Source: Bradyrhizobium barranii subsp. barranii | GTDB taxonomy: Bacteria; Pseudomonadota; Alphaproteobacteria; Rhizobiales; Xanthobacteraceae | DNA: 64,000 bases | NCBI RefSeq assembly: GCF_017565645.3 | Contig: NZ_CP086136.1 | Coordinates: 10,523,501-10,587,500, forward strand | Direction: 5' to 3' | Shown here: in pieces, positions 28,890 to 38,062 of the stretch | Position numbering within the stretch: position 1 is the stretch's first letter | Layout of the letters: each line of letters begins with the position of its first letter | Program-made: the position numbers and the translations under genes | The notes under the pieces: model-generated | Told to the model about the DNA's origin: nothing | Databases searched by the model: none | Seen by the model: the letters and a program-made list of their open reading frames with translations, nothing else

Positions 28890-30149
28890 TTACTGGTAAC
28901 CCTTGGGGAACGGATCCGGCTCGACGAGATCGGCGGTCTCGTAGATCAGCTCGAACTGACCATCGAGCTTGGCGCGCCCCACCCGGGTCTTCGACCAGAG
29001 GTGATGGTTTTCGTGGATGCGCACATAGCCTTCCGGCGCACCCTTGAACTCGACGCCGGGCGATGCCGCCGCGATCTTGTCGACGTCGAAGGAGCCCGCC
29101 TTCTCCACCGTCAACTTCCACAGCCACGGGCCGAGATAGGCAGCCTGGGTGACGTCTCCGATCACGGTCTTCTCGCCCCACATCTTCTTGAACGCGGGCA
29201 CGAACGTCTTGTTGTTGGGATTATCGAGCGACTGGAAGTACTTCATGCAGGCATAGGCGCCCGCGATGTTCTCGCCGCCGATGCCGTCGATCTCGTCTTC
29301 GGTCACCGAGATCGTCAGCAGCGCCTGCTTGGAGAGGTCGATGCCGGCGGCCTTGAGCTGCTTGTAGAACGCGACGTTCGAGCCGCCGACGACGTCGGTG
29401 AAGATCACGTCGGGCTTGGTCAGCTTGATCTTGTTGATGACCGAATTGAACTGGGTGTTACCGAGCGGATAATACTCCTCGCCGACGACCTTGCCCTTCA
29501 GCACGTTCTCGACGTGCTTGCGCGCGATCTTGTTCGAGGTGCGCGGCCAGATGTAGTCGGAGCCGATGAAGAAGAAGGACTTGGCGCCCTTTTCCTTGGC
29601 GATCCAGTTCAGGCCGGCGAGAATCTGCTGGGTCGCCTCCTGGCCAGTGTAGATCACGTTCTTGGACTGCTCGAGGCCTTCGTAGAAGGTCGGGTAGTAG
29701 AGCATGCCGTTGTACTGCTCCATAACCGGCAGCACGGCCTTGCGAGATGCGGAGGTCCAGCAACCCATGATCGCCGCGACCTTGTCGTTGACGAGCAGCT
29801 TCTTGGCCTTTTCCGCAAAGGTCGGCCAGTCGCTGGCGCCGTCTTCCTGGATGAACTTGATCTTGCGCCCGAGCACGCCGCCCATGGCGTTGATCTGCTC
29901 GATAGCGAGCTTTTCGGCCTCGATCGAGCCGGTCTCGGAGATGGCCATGGTGCCGGTCGCCGAGTGCAGGATGCCGACCGTGACCTCGGTATCGGTGACC
30001 GCGAGGCCCGTGGTGTTGACCGCCGAGGTCGCCGGAGCCTGCGCGAAAGACGCCCGCGGCAACATCGTGATGGCCGGCACGGCGGCCATTCCCATCAATA
30101 GTTTGCGCCGGAGCGGCGACAACAGGCCTTTGTTTGCTTCGTCTGACAT
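28890..30149 (-). CDS. urtA: Urea/short-amide ABC transporter substrate-binding protein
   Basis: The protein has 419 residues from the ATG at 30149. The N-terminus SPLRRKLLMGMAAVPAITML has twin arginines and a hydrophobic core, suggesting Tat export of the folded protein. The mature part starts near QAPATS. Conserved UrtA blocks are VGILHSATGTMAISE, IMGCWTSASRKAVLPV and GSDYIWPRTSNKIARK. It binds urea, and in amide operons possibly short amides, in the periplasm. First gene of the operon; 169 bp separate it from the divergent permease-kinase gene. Confidence 0.95.
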   Translation of the reverse strand: MSDEANKGLLSPLRRKLLMGMAAVPAITMLPRASFAQAPATSAVNTTGLAVTDTEVTVGILHSATGTMAISETGSIEAEKLAIEQINAMGGVLGRKIKFIQEDGASDWPTFAEKAKKLLVNDKVAAIMGCWTSASRKAVLPVMEQYNGMLYYPTFYEGLEQSKNVIYTGQEATQQILAGLNWIAKEKGAKSFFFIGSDYIWPRTSNKIARKHVENVLKGKVVGEEYYPLGNTQFNSVINKIKLTKPDVIFTDVVGGSNVAFYKQLKAAGIDLSKQALLTISVTEDEIDGIGGENIAGAYACMKYFQSLDNPNNKTFVPAFKKMWGEKTVIGDVTQAAYLGPWLWKLTVEKAGSFDVDKIAAASPGVEFKGAPEGYVRIHENHHLWSKTRVGRAKLDGQFELIYETADLVEPDPFPKGYQ

Positions 30150-30220
30150 GAGCACCCCACTTTTGTTCGAGGACACGCGATTGGTGCCGTGAGGATGGCT
30201 CGAATTTGTGCAGCGCAAGC

Positions 30221-30238
30221 ATACGCAAGATCGCGTAT
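30221..30238. promoter_or_regulatory. Inverted repeat in the urtA / permease-kinase intergenic region
   Basis: Arms ATACGC and GCGTAT with a 6-bp spacer, centred between the two divergent starts. GTGCA (30208) and TGCAC (30241) half-sites flank it. It could bind the partner response regulator or another nitrogen regulator. This is a visual call only. Confidence 0.4.
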
Positions 30239-30268
30239 ACTGCACCGCAAAATACCGACGTAGGCTTC

Positions 30269-30283
30269 TGGTACGGAATTTGC
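30269..30283 (+). promoter_or_regulatory. Sigma-54 (-24/-12) promoter for the permease-kinase gene
   Basis: The sequence TGGTACGGAATTTGC differs from the consensus TGGCACG-N4-TTGC at one base (C to T) and keeps the invariant GG and GC at the right spacing. It points toward the GTG start at 30319, with an expected start of transcription near 30295. Sigma-54 promoters are typically activated by NtrC-type proteins under nitrogen limitation, which fits the neighbouring amide operon. Confidence 0.65.
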
Positions 30284-30318
30284 GAGGGCTCTGGGACGTA
30301 TCGGGAGTGGGGTAACGA

Positions 30319-33300
30319 GTGGCAGGGCGGCAGCGAATAGACCGCGTCAGGCGCCAGTACAACCAGTGGGTCGCCAACCAGACGCTGGAAGACTACGCGC
30401 TGCGCTTCACCGCCAAGAGCGCGCGCCGCTGGTCTGCCGCCCGTGTCGCCAACACTGCACTCGGCGCCATCTCCTTTCTGGCGCTGGAAGCGATCGGCGG
30501 CACCATCACGCTGAACTACGGCGTCACCAACGCCAGCGCCGCGATCCTCGTTGTCTCCACCATCATCTTCTTCTGCGGCGTGCCGATTGCCTATTACGCA
30601 GCCAAATGCGGCATCGACATTGACCTGCTCACCCGCGGCGCCGGCTTCGGCTATATCGGCTCGACCGTCACCTCGTTGATCTACGCCTCCTTCACCTTCA
30701 TCTTCTTCGCCATCGAGGCGGTGATCCTGGCAACGGCGCTGGAGATGTGCTTCGGCATTCCGCGCCCGATCGGCTACCTCATCAGCGCAGTGGCGATCAT
30801 TCCGCTCGTGACCTACGGCATCACGCTGATCAGCCGCTTCCAGCTCTGGACGCAGCCGATCTGGATCATCCTGCACATCCTGCCCTTCGCCGCGATCGCC
30901 TGGGCCAACCCTTACTCGTTTACGGAGTGGCGCAAGTTCGCCGGCGAGCATGGCGACCCGAGCGGGCATTTCGATCTGCTGCTGTTCGGTGTCGCATCCT
31001 CCGTGGTGTTCTCGCTGGTGGCGCAGGTCGGCGAGCAGGTCGACTTCCTCCGGTTTCTGCCGCGCGACCGCCGCACGTCGCGAACGTCGTGGTGGATCGC
31101 CCTGCTGATCGCGGGCCCGGGCTGGATCATCTTCGGCGCACTGAAATTGTTACTGGGCTCCTTTCTCGCCTTCTTCGCGCTGAGCCACGGCCTCTCGGGC
31201 GAGCTGGCGGCCGAGCCCGCGCACATGTATCTCGAAGCGTTTCGCTACGTGCTGTCGCAGCCGGACCTGGCGCTGGCGCTCACCGGCACGTTCGTGATCC
31301 TGTCGCAGCTCAAGATCAACGTCACCAACGCCTATGCCGGCTCGATCGCCTGGTCGAACTTCTTCTCGCGTTTGACGCACAGCCACCCCGGCCGGGTGGT
31401 CTGGCTGGTGTTCAACGTGATGGTGGCTCTGCTCTTGATGGAGATCGGCGTCTACAAGGCGCTGGAGCAGACGCTGGCGCTCTATTCCAACGTCGCGATT
31501 GCCTGGGTCGGCGCGCTCGTCGCCGATCTCGTCGTCAACAAGCCGCTTGGCCTGCGCCCGCCGCAGATGGAGTTCAAGCGCGCCCATCTCTACGACATCA
31601 ATCCGGTCGGCGTCGGGGCGATGACGATCGCGACCATCGTCTCGATCGCGGCGTTCTACGGCCTGTTCGGCCCGACCATGAAGGCGCTCGCCGCCTTCGT
31701 CGCGCTGACGGTCGCCTTCGTCACCGCGCCGGTCATCGCCTGGCTCACCGACGGAAAGTACTACATCGCGCGCAAGCCGAAGCGGAGCTGGGCCAACATC
31801 GAGTCGATCCAGTGCTGTATCTGCGAGCACAGTTTCGAGCCGGAGGACATGACGTCCTGCCCCGCTTACGCCGGCCCGATCTGCTCGCTGTGCTGCTCGC
31901 TCGATGCACGCTGCCACGACCTCTGCAAGCCGCATGCGCGGGCGCAGGTGCAGTTCGCCGACGCGCTCGGCAAGATTCTTCCCGAACCGATCTACCGGCG
32001 GATCAACTCGCAGTTCGGCCACTATATCGGCGTGTTCGTGGTCTCCGCCGGCCTCGTCGCGCTGGTGCTGGGACTGATCTATCTTCAGACCTCGGCGAGC
32101 GTGCCCGGCGAGAATTTACTCGTCTCGAACGTGCTCTGGAAGGTGTTCTTCTCGCTCAGCATCATCATCGGCGTGGTGGCCTGGCTGTTCGTGCTGGCGC
32201 AGCAGAGCCGCCGCGCCGCCGAGGCCGAGACGCGGCGGCAGACGACGCTGCTGATCCAGGAGATCGACGCGCACAAGCGCACCGACGCCGAGCTCCAGCG
32301 CGCCAAGGAGGTCGCCGAATCCGCCAACCTCGCCAAGAGCCGCTACGTGGTCGGGCTGAGCCACGAGCTGCGCTCACCGCTGAACGCGATCAGCGGCTAT
32401 GCCCAGCTCCTGGAGCAGGACGCGACGCTCAATACCAAGCCGCGCGACCAGGTCCGCGTGGTTCGCCGCAGCGCCGATCACCTAGGCATTCTGGATATCT
32501 CCAAGATCGAGGCGGGGCGGCTGTATCTGTCGCGCGACGAAGTGCGCCTGAGCGAATTCCTCGACCAGCTCGTCGGCATGTTCCGTCTCCAGGCGGCCGC
32601 CAAGGGCATCGACTTCGTGTTCAGGCGGCCCGCGCATTTGCCGGTCGTGGTCTACGCCGACGAAAAGCGGCTGCGCCAGGTGCTGATCAACCTGCTCTCC
32701 AACGCGATCAAGTTCACCCAGACCGGCAGCGTGCAGTTCGTCGTGCACTATCGCAGCCCCGTTGCCGAGTTCGAAGTGATCGACACCGGCCCCGGCATCC
32801 AGGGCGACGACCTCGAACGCATCTTTGCGCCCTTCGAGCGTGGCGCGCTCGGCGTCTCGCAGCCGCAGACCGGCACCGGGCTGGGCCTGACCATCAGCCG
32901 GCTGCTCGCCGGCGTCATGGGCGGCGACATCAAGGTCTTGAGCACGGTTGGCGCCGGGAGCACCTTCAAGGTCAAGCTCCTGCTGTCGGAAGTCGCCAAT
33001 CCGCTGCGCATCGCGCCGGTGGAGGCGCCGGTCTCCGGCTATCGCGGCGCACGCAAGACCATCCTCATCACCGACGACGACCCCGTGCATCGCGACCTCC
33101 TGCGCGAGGTGCTGGCGCCGCTCGGCTTCATCCTGCTCAGCGCACCCGATGGGCCAGGATGCCTCGCGCTGGCGCAGCATTGCCGGCCCGACCTGTTCCT
33201 GCTCGACATCTCGATGCCTGCCATGGACGGTTGGGCCGTCGCGGAGGCCTTGCGCACGAGCGGCCATCACCAGGCGCGCATCCTGATGGTGTCGGCGAGC

Positions 33301-33675
33301 GCGCTTGAGGCTCACGGCACGCCGCTGGCGCAGCCCTTCCACGACGGCTATCTGATGAAGCCGATCGACATTCCCCGGCTGCTGGAGACGGTCCGCCAGC
33401 TCCTGAAGATCGAATGGCAGTACGGCGCGGACCAGATCGCGGTGCCGTTCTGGCGGCTCGAGAGCGGATCAAGGCCACCGGTGCGGCACATCGAGGCGCT
33501 GATGGGGCTCGGCCAGATCGGCTACGTCAAGGGCATCCAGTTGAAGCTGGACGAGATCGGCAGCGAGCACCCCGAGCATGCCGACTTCGTCGCGGAAATG
33601 CGGTCGCTGGTCGACCGCTTCGATCTCGACCGGTACATGGCCACATTGAAGACGTTGCATGCGCATGAGCATTGA
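30319..33675 (+). CDS. NCS1 permease-like sensor hybrid histidine kinase with receiver
   Basis: The protein has 1118 residues with a GTG start. Residues about 1-490 form a 12-helix transporter-like domain resembling nucleobase/cation symporters (NCS1). A Cys-rich segment (499-536, with CCIC, CSLCC and CHDLC) could bind metal. Two more hydrophobic spans (about 565-635) and a short coiled coil follow. The kinase has His682 in SHELRSPLN, an N-box with LLSNAIKFT, DTGPGI and GTGLGL, so it should bind ATP. A receiver has Asp963 (LLDISMP) and an MKP lysine. About five residues are missing from the second HisKA helix (DHL-GI-LDISKIE). It is next to, and overlaps by 17 bp, a LuxR-type regulator, and divergent from urtA, so it may sense urea, amides or nucleobases. 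Confidence 0.88.
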   Translation: MAGRQRIDRVRRQYNQWVANQTLEDYALRFTAKSARRWSAARVANTALGAISFLALEAIGGTITLNYGVTNASAAILVVSTIIFFCGVPIAYYAAKCGIDIDLLTRGAGFGYIGSTVTSLIYASFTFIFFAIEAVILATALEMCFGIPRPIGYLISAVAIIPLVTYGITLISRFQLWTQPIWIILHILPFAAIAWANPYSFTEWRKFAGEHGDPSGHFDLLLFGVASSVVFSLVAQVGEQVDFLRFLPRDRRTSRTSWWIALLIAGPGWIIFGALKLLLGSFLAFFALSHGLSGELAAEPAHMYLEAFRYVLSQPDLALALTGTFVILSQLKINVTNAYAGSIAWSNFFSRLTHSHPGRVVWLVFNVMVALLLMEIGVYKALEQTLALYSNVAIAWVGALVADLVVNKPLGLRPPQMEFKRAHLYDINPVGVGAMTIATIVSIAAFYGLFGPTMKALAAFVALTVAFVTAPVIAWLTDGKYYIARKPKRSWANIESIQCCICEHSFEPEDMTSCPAYAGPICSLCCSLDARCHDLCKPHARAQVQFADALGKILPEPIYRRINSQFGHYIGVFVVSAGLVALVLGLIYLQTSASVPGENLLVSNVLWKVFFSLSIIIGVVAWLFVLAQQSRRAAEAETRRQTTLLIQEIDAHKRTDAELQRAKEVAESANLAKSRYVVGLSHELRSPLNAISGYAQLLEQDATLNTKPRDQVRVVRRSADHLGILDISKIEAGRLYLSRDEVRLSEFLDQLVGMFRLQAAAKGIDFVFRRPAHLPVVVYADEKRLRQVLINLLSNAIKFTQTGSVQFVVHYRSPVAEFEVIDTGPGIQGDDLERIFAPFERGALGVSQPQTGTGLGLTISRLLAGVMGGDIKVLSTVGAGSTFKVKLLLSEVANPLRIAPVEAPVSGYRGARKTILITDDDPVHRDLLREVLAPLGFILLSAPDGPGCLALAQHCRPDLFLLDISMPAMDGWAVAEALRTSGHHQARILMVSASALEAHGTPLAQPFHDGYLMKPIDIPRLLETVRQLLKIEWQYGADQIAVPFWRLESGSRPPVRHIEALMGLGQIGYVKGIQLKLDEIGSEHPEHADFVAEMRSLVDRFDLDRYMATLKTLHAHEH

Positions 33676-34585
33676 GTCGAGGAAGCGCGATGTCGCGCTC
33701 GTTGTCGATGACTCCCCGGAGACGCTGCGGCTGCTCACCGACGCGCTCGACGGCGCCGGGATGACGGTGATGGTGGCGCTCGACGGCGCGGCCGCGATGC
33801 GCATCGTCGACCAGATCACGCCCGACATCGTGCTGCTGGACGCCGTGATGCCCGGCATGGACGGATTCGAGACCTGCCGCCGCCTCAAGCGCGACGCGGG
33901 CGTTGCCAACGTGCCCGTGATCTTCATGACGGGCCTCGCGGAGACCGAGCACATCGTGCGCGGGCTGGAGGCCGGCGGCGTCGACTACGTGACAAAACCG
34001 ATTGTGATCGAAGAGATGCTGGCGCGCATCCGTGTCCATCTCGGCAATGCCCGCCTGACCCAGAGCGCGCGCGCCGCGCTCGACGTCTCCGGCCGCTTCC
34101 TGTTCGCAGTCAACCGCCAGGGTCATGTGCTCTGGGCGACCCCGCAAGCCCAGAAGCTGCTGGCCGATCATCATGGCGCGCAGGCCGACGACTTCGTCCT
34201 GCCGCCATCACTCCTGCAATGGCTGGAGCAGGCGAAGGACAAGGGCAGCTCGAAGTCGCAGGCGGCTCCCCTGCCCGACAATCCGCAACTGCGGCTCTAC
34301 TACATGGGCGAAACCGCGCCGAACGAATTCCTGCTGCGGCTGTCCAAGGAGTCCGGCACTGCGCTGCCGCCCGAATTCACCAGCGAGCTCGGCCTCACCA
34401 CCCGCGAGGGCGAGGTGCTGGCCTGGCTCAGCAAGGGCAAGACCAACCGCGACATCGCGCAAATCCTGGGCTTGAGCCCGCGCACCGTCGACAAGCACCT
34501 GGAGCAGATCTACGCCAAGCTCGGCGTGGAGAACCGGACCGCGGCGGCGGCGATTGCAACGAATGCGACGAGAAGGAATTCGTAG
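33659..34585 (+). CDS. Response regulator with LuxR-type DNA-binding domain
   Basis: The protein has 308 residues (an alternative ATG two codons later is equally possible). The receiver (about 10-125) has acidic DD and phospho-acceptor Asp61 (VLLDAVMPGMDG) and a conserved TKP lysine. A middle region (about 135-225) resembles a small PAS-like domain. The C-terminal helix-turn-helix (LTTREGEVLAWLSKGKTNRD, then GLSPRTVDKHLEQIYAKLG) is of the FixJ/LuxR type. The gene overlaps the permease-kinase by 17 bp, so they form a two-component pair. The urt-fmd-amiE operon next door is the first candidate target. Confidence 0.92.
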   Translation: MRMSIESRKRDVALVVDDSPETLRLLTDALDGAGMTVMVALDGAAAMRIVDQITPDIVLLDAVMPGMDGFETCRRLKRDAGVANVPVIFMTGLAETEHIVRGLEAGGVDYVTKPIVIEEMLARIRVHLGNARLTQSARAALDVSGRFLFAVNRQGHVLWATPQAQKLLADHHGAQADDFVLPPSLLQWLEQAKDKGSSKSQAAPLPDNPQLRLYYMGETAPNEFLLRLSKESGTALPPEFTSELGLTTREGEVLAWLSKGKTNRDIAQILGLSPRTVDKHLEQIYAKLGVENRTAAAAIATNATRRNS

Positions 34586-34629
34586 CGACACTGCAAATGA
34601 GTTGAGACGCAGTTCGCCCGACAAACAGT

Positions 34630-34769
34630 GTCGTCCCGGACAAGCGAAGCGCAGATCCGGGATCCATAACCACAGGGAGAAGTTTGGCGAAGAGTCGGAG
34701 TGAGCGGTTCGCCCTATAACCACTGCCTGGGAGTATGGGTCCCGGGCTCGCTTCGCGCCCCGGGACGAC
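34630..34769. repeat. Intergenic inverted repeat, family C, copy 1
   Basis: Outer arms GTCGTCCCGG and CCGGGACGAC; the inner part includes ATCCGGGATCCATAACCAC. It is shared in outline with 40194-40320 and the short form at 44236-44261. It lies between convergent genes. Confidence 0.8.
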
Positions 34770-34815
34770 AGCCGTGTGCGTGGCAATCGCTACCGCCCCT
34801 CACACGAACAATCAC

Positions 34816-36312
34816 TCACCCGTAAACAAACGCCCCGTCATCCAGATCCGTCTTCGGGATCTCGTCCTTCTCGGTCCAGTAATCCTGGATGTGCTGCCAT
34901 TCCGGCTTGTCGCCGCGCTTGGGGAGCAGGTCCATGTTGCGCATGATTTAGCCGGGATTGAAGTTTTCCGGATCGATCCAGGGCAGGATCGGCATGTTGT
35001 GGTCCTCAGGCCGCAGCCTGACTTCGACCTTCTTCGTGCCCTTGGCCTTCATGTGGCCGAGCAGCCGGCAGACGAAATCGGCGACGACGTCGACGCGCAG
35101 CGTCCAGCTCGCACGGAAATAGCCGAACACCCAGACCATGTTCGGCACGCCCGTGAACATCATGCCGCGATAGGTCACGGTGTCGCCGAAGGCGAGCGGC
35201 TTGCCGTCGATCTCGAAGGCGATGTCACCGAGCGCCGCAAGATTGAAGCCGGTTGCGGTGACGACGACGTCGGCTTCCAGCAGCTTGCCGGACTTGAGCT
35301 GGATGCCGTTCTCGACGAAACATTCGATCTCATCGGTGACGACGGAGGCCTTGCCGCTGGCTATGCCCTTGAACAGATCGGCATCGGGCACAAAGGCGAT
35401 ACGCTGCCGCCACGGCCGGTAGGTTGGCGTGAAGTGCGTCTCGACGTCGTAGTCCGGACCGAGAACCGCGCGGATCTGGTCGATCAGATCCTTCTGCTCC
35501 GGCTTGGCAATGCAGAGCTTTGTGAAAGCATCCTGCTCGAACAATATTTTGCGGCGGACGATCTCATGGATCCATTCCTCCTCGACCTGAAGCCTGCGCA
35601 GCTCCTCCGCGATTTCGATGGCGTTGCGGCCGAGACGGAAATAGGTCGGCGAGCGCTGCAGCATGGTGACATGCGCGCAGGCGTCGGCGATGTTCGGCAC
35701 CAGTGTCGCCGCGGTCGCGCCCGAGCCGATCACGACGACCTTCTTGTTCGCGAGGTCGATATCGTCTGGCCAGCTCTGCGGATGGACGATGCGGCCCTTG
35801 AAGCGGTCCATGCCCTTCCATTCCGGCGTGTAGCCTTCCGAATGGCGATAGTAACCCTGGCACATCCAGAGGAAGTTGGCGGTGAACGTTTTCGCCTCGC
35901 CGGTGTCGGTCGTCGTCGCCTCGATGGTCCAGAGATTTTGCTCGCTCGACCAGCTCGCGGAATTGATCTGGTGCTTGTAGCGGATGTGCCGGGCGATATC
36001 GTTGTCGTCGATCACCTCGTTCATGTAGGCGAGGATTTCCTCGGCGGTTGCGATCGGCGGGCCGACCCAGGGCTTGAAGCTATAACCGAAGGTATGGAGA
36101 TCGCTGTCCGAGCGAATGCCGGGATAGCGATGCGTGCTCCAGGTGCCGCCGAACGTCGCCTGCGTTTCCAGGATGACGTAGCTCGTGCCGGGAAGCTGCT
36201 TTTCGATGTGATAGGCGCTGCCGATGCCGGAGATGCCGGCACCGACGATCAGCACGTCGAAATGTTCAGAGGCCTGCTTGGTTGTGGCGTGACTGCGGAC
36301 AGCGACATTCAT
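34816..36312 (-). pseudogene. Flavin-containing monooxygenase cut by a nonsense codon
   Basis: The ATG at 36312 starts a protein with an FAD-binding GAGISG (VLIVGAGISGIGSAYHIE), the TFGGTWSTHRYPG segment typical of Baeyer-Villiger-like enzymes and an NADPH-binding VIGSGATAA. A TAA at 34948-34950 stops it at residue 454, right after NFNPG. The same frame stays open for 43 more codons to a TGA at 34816-34818, encoding a family-like tail (MDLLPKRGDKPEWQHIQDYW). One base change of Tyr TAC or TAT to TAA explains the break. Such enzymes oxygenate ketones or heteroatoms. The shortened protein might still fold; whether it works is open. Confidence 0.85.
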
Positions 36313-36437
36313 TGTTGCTTCTGTGCCTTGCTTGTTTTTGTGGCCGCCCTTGACCGGACGGCGCGTTTCCTCCGCGACGGGCATGGTCGCCCACCGCGCT
36401 TCCACTTCAAAATGACACAGATCAATTCGCGGTCAAA

Positions 36438-37196
36438 CTATAACGCCGCACCCCAGCTCCGCGCGGTCTGCAAAATCCAGTCGCGATAGAGGGTGAGCGG
36501 CGTGACGCCGGTCAATCCGCCGCAGCCGGCGGCGCCGTTCGGCCCCGTGGACCAGCTGATGACGCCGACAAGCACCGGACCGTTCGGCTTGTCCTCGAAC
36601 ACCGGACCGCCGGAATCGCCGGTGCAGGCGCCAATTCCGTCGCGAACACCGTTGGTTACGGGATCGACCAGCCGGATCTGGAACGTGCCGGGCTGGCCCG
36701 TGGCCACGAGCCCGGCAACGCGCGTCGCGCCGCCGCTCTTGCCGTCGCCACGCACGGTGACGCCGATACCGGCGATGACGAAGCGGCTGCCAACCTGGAT
36801 TGGAATAGTCGGCGCACCGACCGACACCGTCGATTTTCCCTTGAGTGGAATTTCCAGTTGCAACAATGCCACGTCCGCGGTGGCGCGGTGCGCCTGCATT
36901 GCCTGCATGTTGAAGTTGGGATGGATCGCGACGGTGCGCACGTTCAGCAATTGCGGCGCACCGTCAGCGCCGCGATCGACGATCTTGTAGTCCGCGCCGG
37001 GCTGCACACAGTGAGCAACCGTCAGCACGACCTTCGGAGCGATCAGGCTGCCGGTGCAGAAATTGCCACGCGAGCCGACGATGGTGACGACCGCGCGCGC
37101 GACACCATCGGCCTGCGGCGTGCCGCCGCCGACGATGGCGTGTGCGGGCTTAGCGAGCAGCAGAGCGGCTGCGATGAGGGTTGCAAGCTTCTTCAT
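36438..37196 (-). CDS. Secreted trypsin-like serine protease (S1)
   Basis: The protein has 252 residues from the ATG at 37196, which gives a signal peptide (MKKLATLIAAALLLAKPAHA) followed directly by the mature-type N-terminus IVGGG. The triad is His62 (LTVAHC), Asp108 (TADVALL) and Ser195 (TGDSGGP). Cysteine pairs 47/63 and 191/218-219 fit chymotrypsin-fold disulfides. A predicted longer frame upstream of 37196 lacks support. Bacterial relatives act in the periplasm or outside. No inhibitor or secretion gene is nearby. Confidence 0.9.
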   Translation of the reverse strand: MKKLATLIAAALLLAKPAHAIVGGGTPQADGVARAVVTIVGSRGNFCTGSLIAPKVVLTVAHCVQPGADYKIVDRGADGAPQLLNVRTVAIHPNFNMQAMQAHRATADVALLQLEIPLKGKSTVSVGAPTIPIQVGSRFVIAGIGVTVRGDGKSGGATRVAGLVATGQPGTFQIRLVDPVTNGVRDGIGACTGDSGGPVFEDKPNGPVLVGVISWSTGPNGAAGCGGLTGVTPLTLYRDWILQTARSWGAAL

Positions 37197-37304
37197 GGGA
37201 ACACGCTTTGGCGTCGGCATCGGTGACGGCGGGATTGCTTCGGACTGGCCCTTGCCGATAGCGCATGCTAGCGCTCTTGGAAAGGAATTGACGAGGGCGG
37301 GATC

Positions 37305-37940
37305 TTGACGATCGAGGCTGTGATCTTTGATTTTGGCGGCGTGCTGACGAGCTCGCCGTTCGAGGCGTTCGCGCGGTACGAGACCGAGCGCGGTCTGCCC
37401 GTCGACATCATCCGGCGCACCAACGCCGCCAATCATCTGGAAAACGCCTGGGCCAAGTTCGAGCGAGCCGAGGTCGATATCGACACCTTCGACAAGCTCT
37501 TCGCCGAGGAATCGCGCGCGCTCGGCGCGGAGGTGCGCGGCCGCGACGTGCTGCCGCTGCTTCAGGGCGATCTGCGTCCCGAGATGGTCGAGGCCCTCAA
37601 GCGCGTCAAGGCGCAATTCAAGACCGGCTGCATCACCAACAACCTGCCCGCCAACGCGATCGGCAGCATGACCGGGCGCTCACTCTACATCGCCGAGGTG
37701 ATGGTTCTGTTCGACCACGTCATCGAATCCGCCAAGATCGGCCTGCGCAAGCCCGACCCGCGCATCTACCAGCTGATGGTGGAGACACTGAAGGTCGACC
37801 CGAAGAAGTGCGTCTATCTCGACGATCTCGGCGTTAACCTGAAACCAGCGCGCGAGATGGGCATGACCACGATCAAGGTGGCCAGCGGGGCCCAGGCCAT
37901 CGGCGAGCTAGAGGCGGCGACAGGGCTGAAGCTGAGCTAG
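37305..37940 (+). CDS. HAD-superfamily hydrolase (subfamily IA)
   Basis: The protein has 211 residues; the TTG at 37305 follows GAGGGCGGGA. HAD motifs are I: VIFDFGGVLTSS (Asp nucleophile, but the second Asp position is Gly, as in epoxide-hydrolase-domain-like phosphatases), II: TNN, III: Lys in GLRKPDP and IV: DDLGVN. The whole looks like the phosphatase half of soluble epoxide hydrolase. The Mg-dependent phosphatase activity is likely; the substrate is unknown. Confidence 0.88.
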   Translation: MTIEAVIFDFGGVLTSSPFEAFARYETERGLPVDIIRRTNAANHLENAWAKFERAEVDIDTFDKLFAEESRALGAEVRGRDVLPLLQGDLRPEMVEALKRVKAQFKTGCITNNLPANAIGSMTGRSLYIAEVMVLFDHVIESAKIGLRKPDPRIYQLMVETLKVDPKKCVYLDDLGVNLKPAREMGMTTIKVASGAQAIGELEAATGLKLS

Positions 37941-37948
37941 TTTAGCCT

Positions 37949-38033
37949 GTCATTGCGAGGAGCTAAGCGACGAAGCAATCCAGAGTCTTTCCGCGCAGGG
38001 ATTCTGGATTGCTTCGCTGCGCTCGCAATGACG
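37949..38033. repeat. Palindromic intergenic repeat, family A, copy 3
   Basis: An inverted repeat from GTCATTGCGAGG to CTCGCAATGACG, with a slightly diverged left arm (GAGCTAAGCGACGAAGCAATC). It lies between the convergent HAD and mtnA genes. Confidence 0.9.
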
Positions 38034-38062
38034 GCGTAGAGCCATCTCACCTGGCAGACTGA

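Noticed and set aside
30747..33308. 853-codon frame inside the permease-kinase gene
   Set aside because: Arg-rich shadow in a second frame; the kinase frame holds all motifs.
34948..34950. Selenocysteine or readthrough at the monooxygenase stop
   Set aside because: The codon is TAA, which does not encode selenocysteine, and no readthrough context is seen; a nonsense mutation is simpler.
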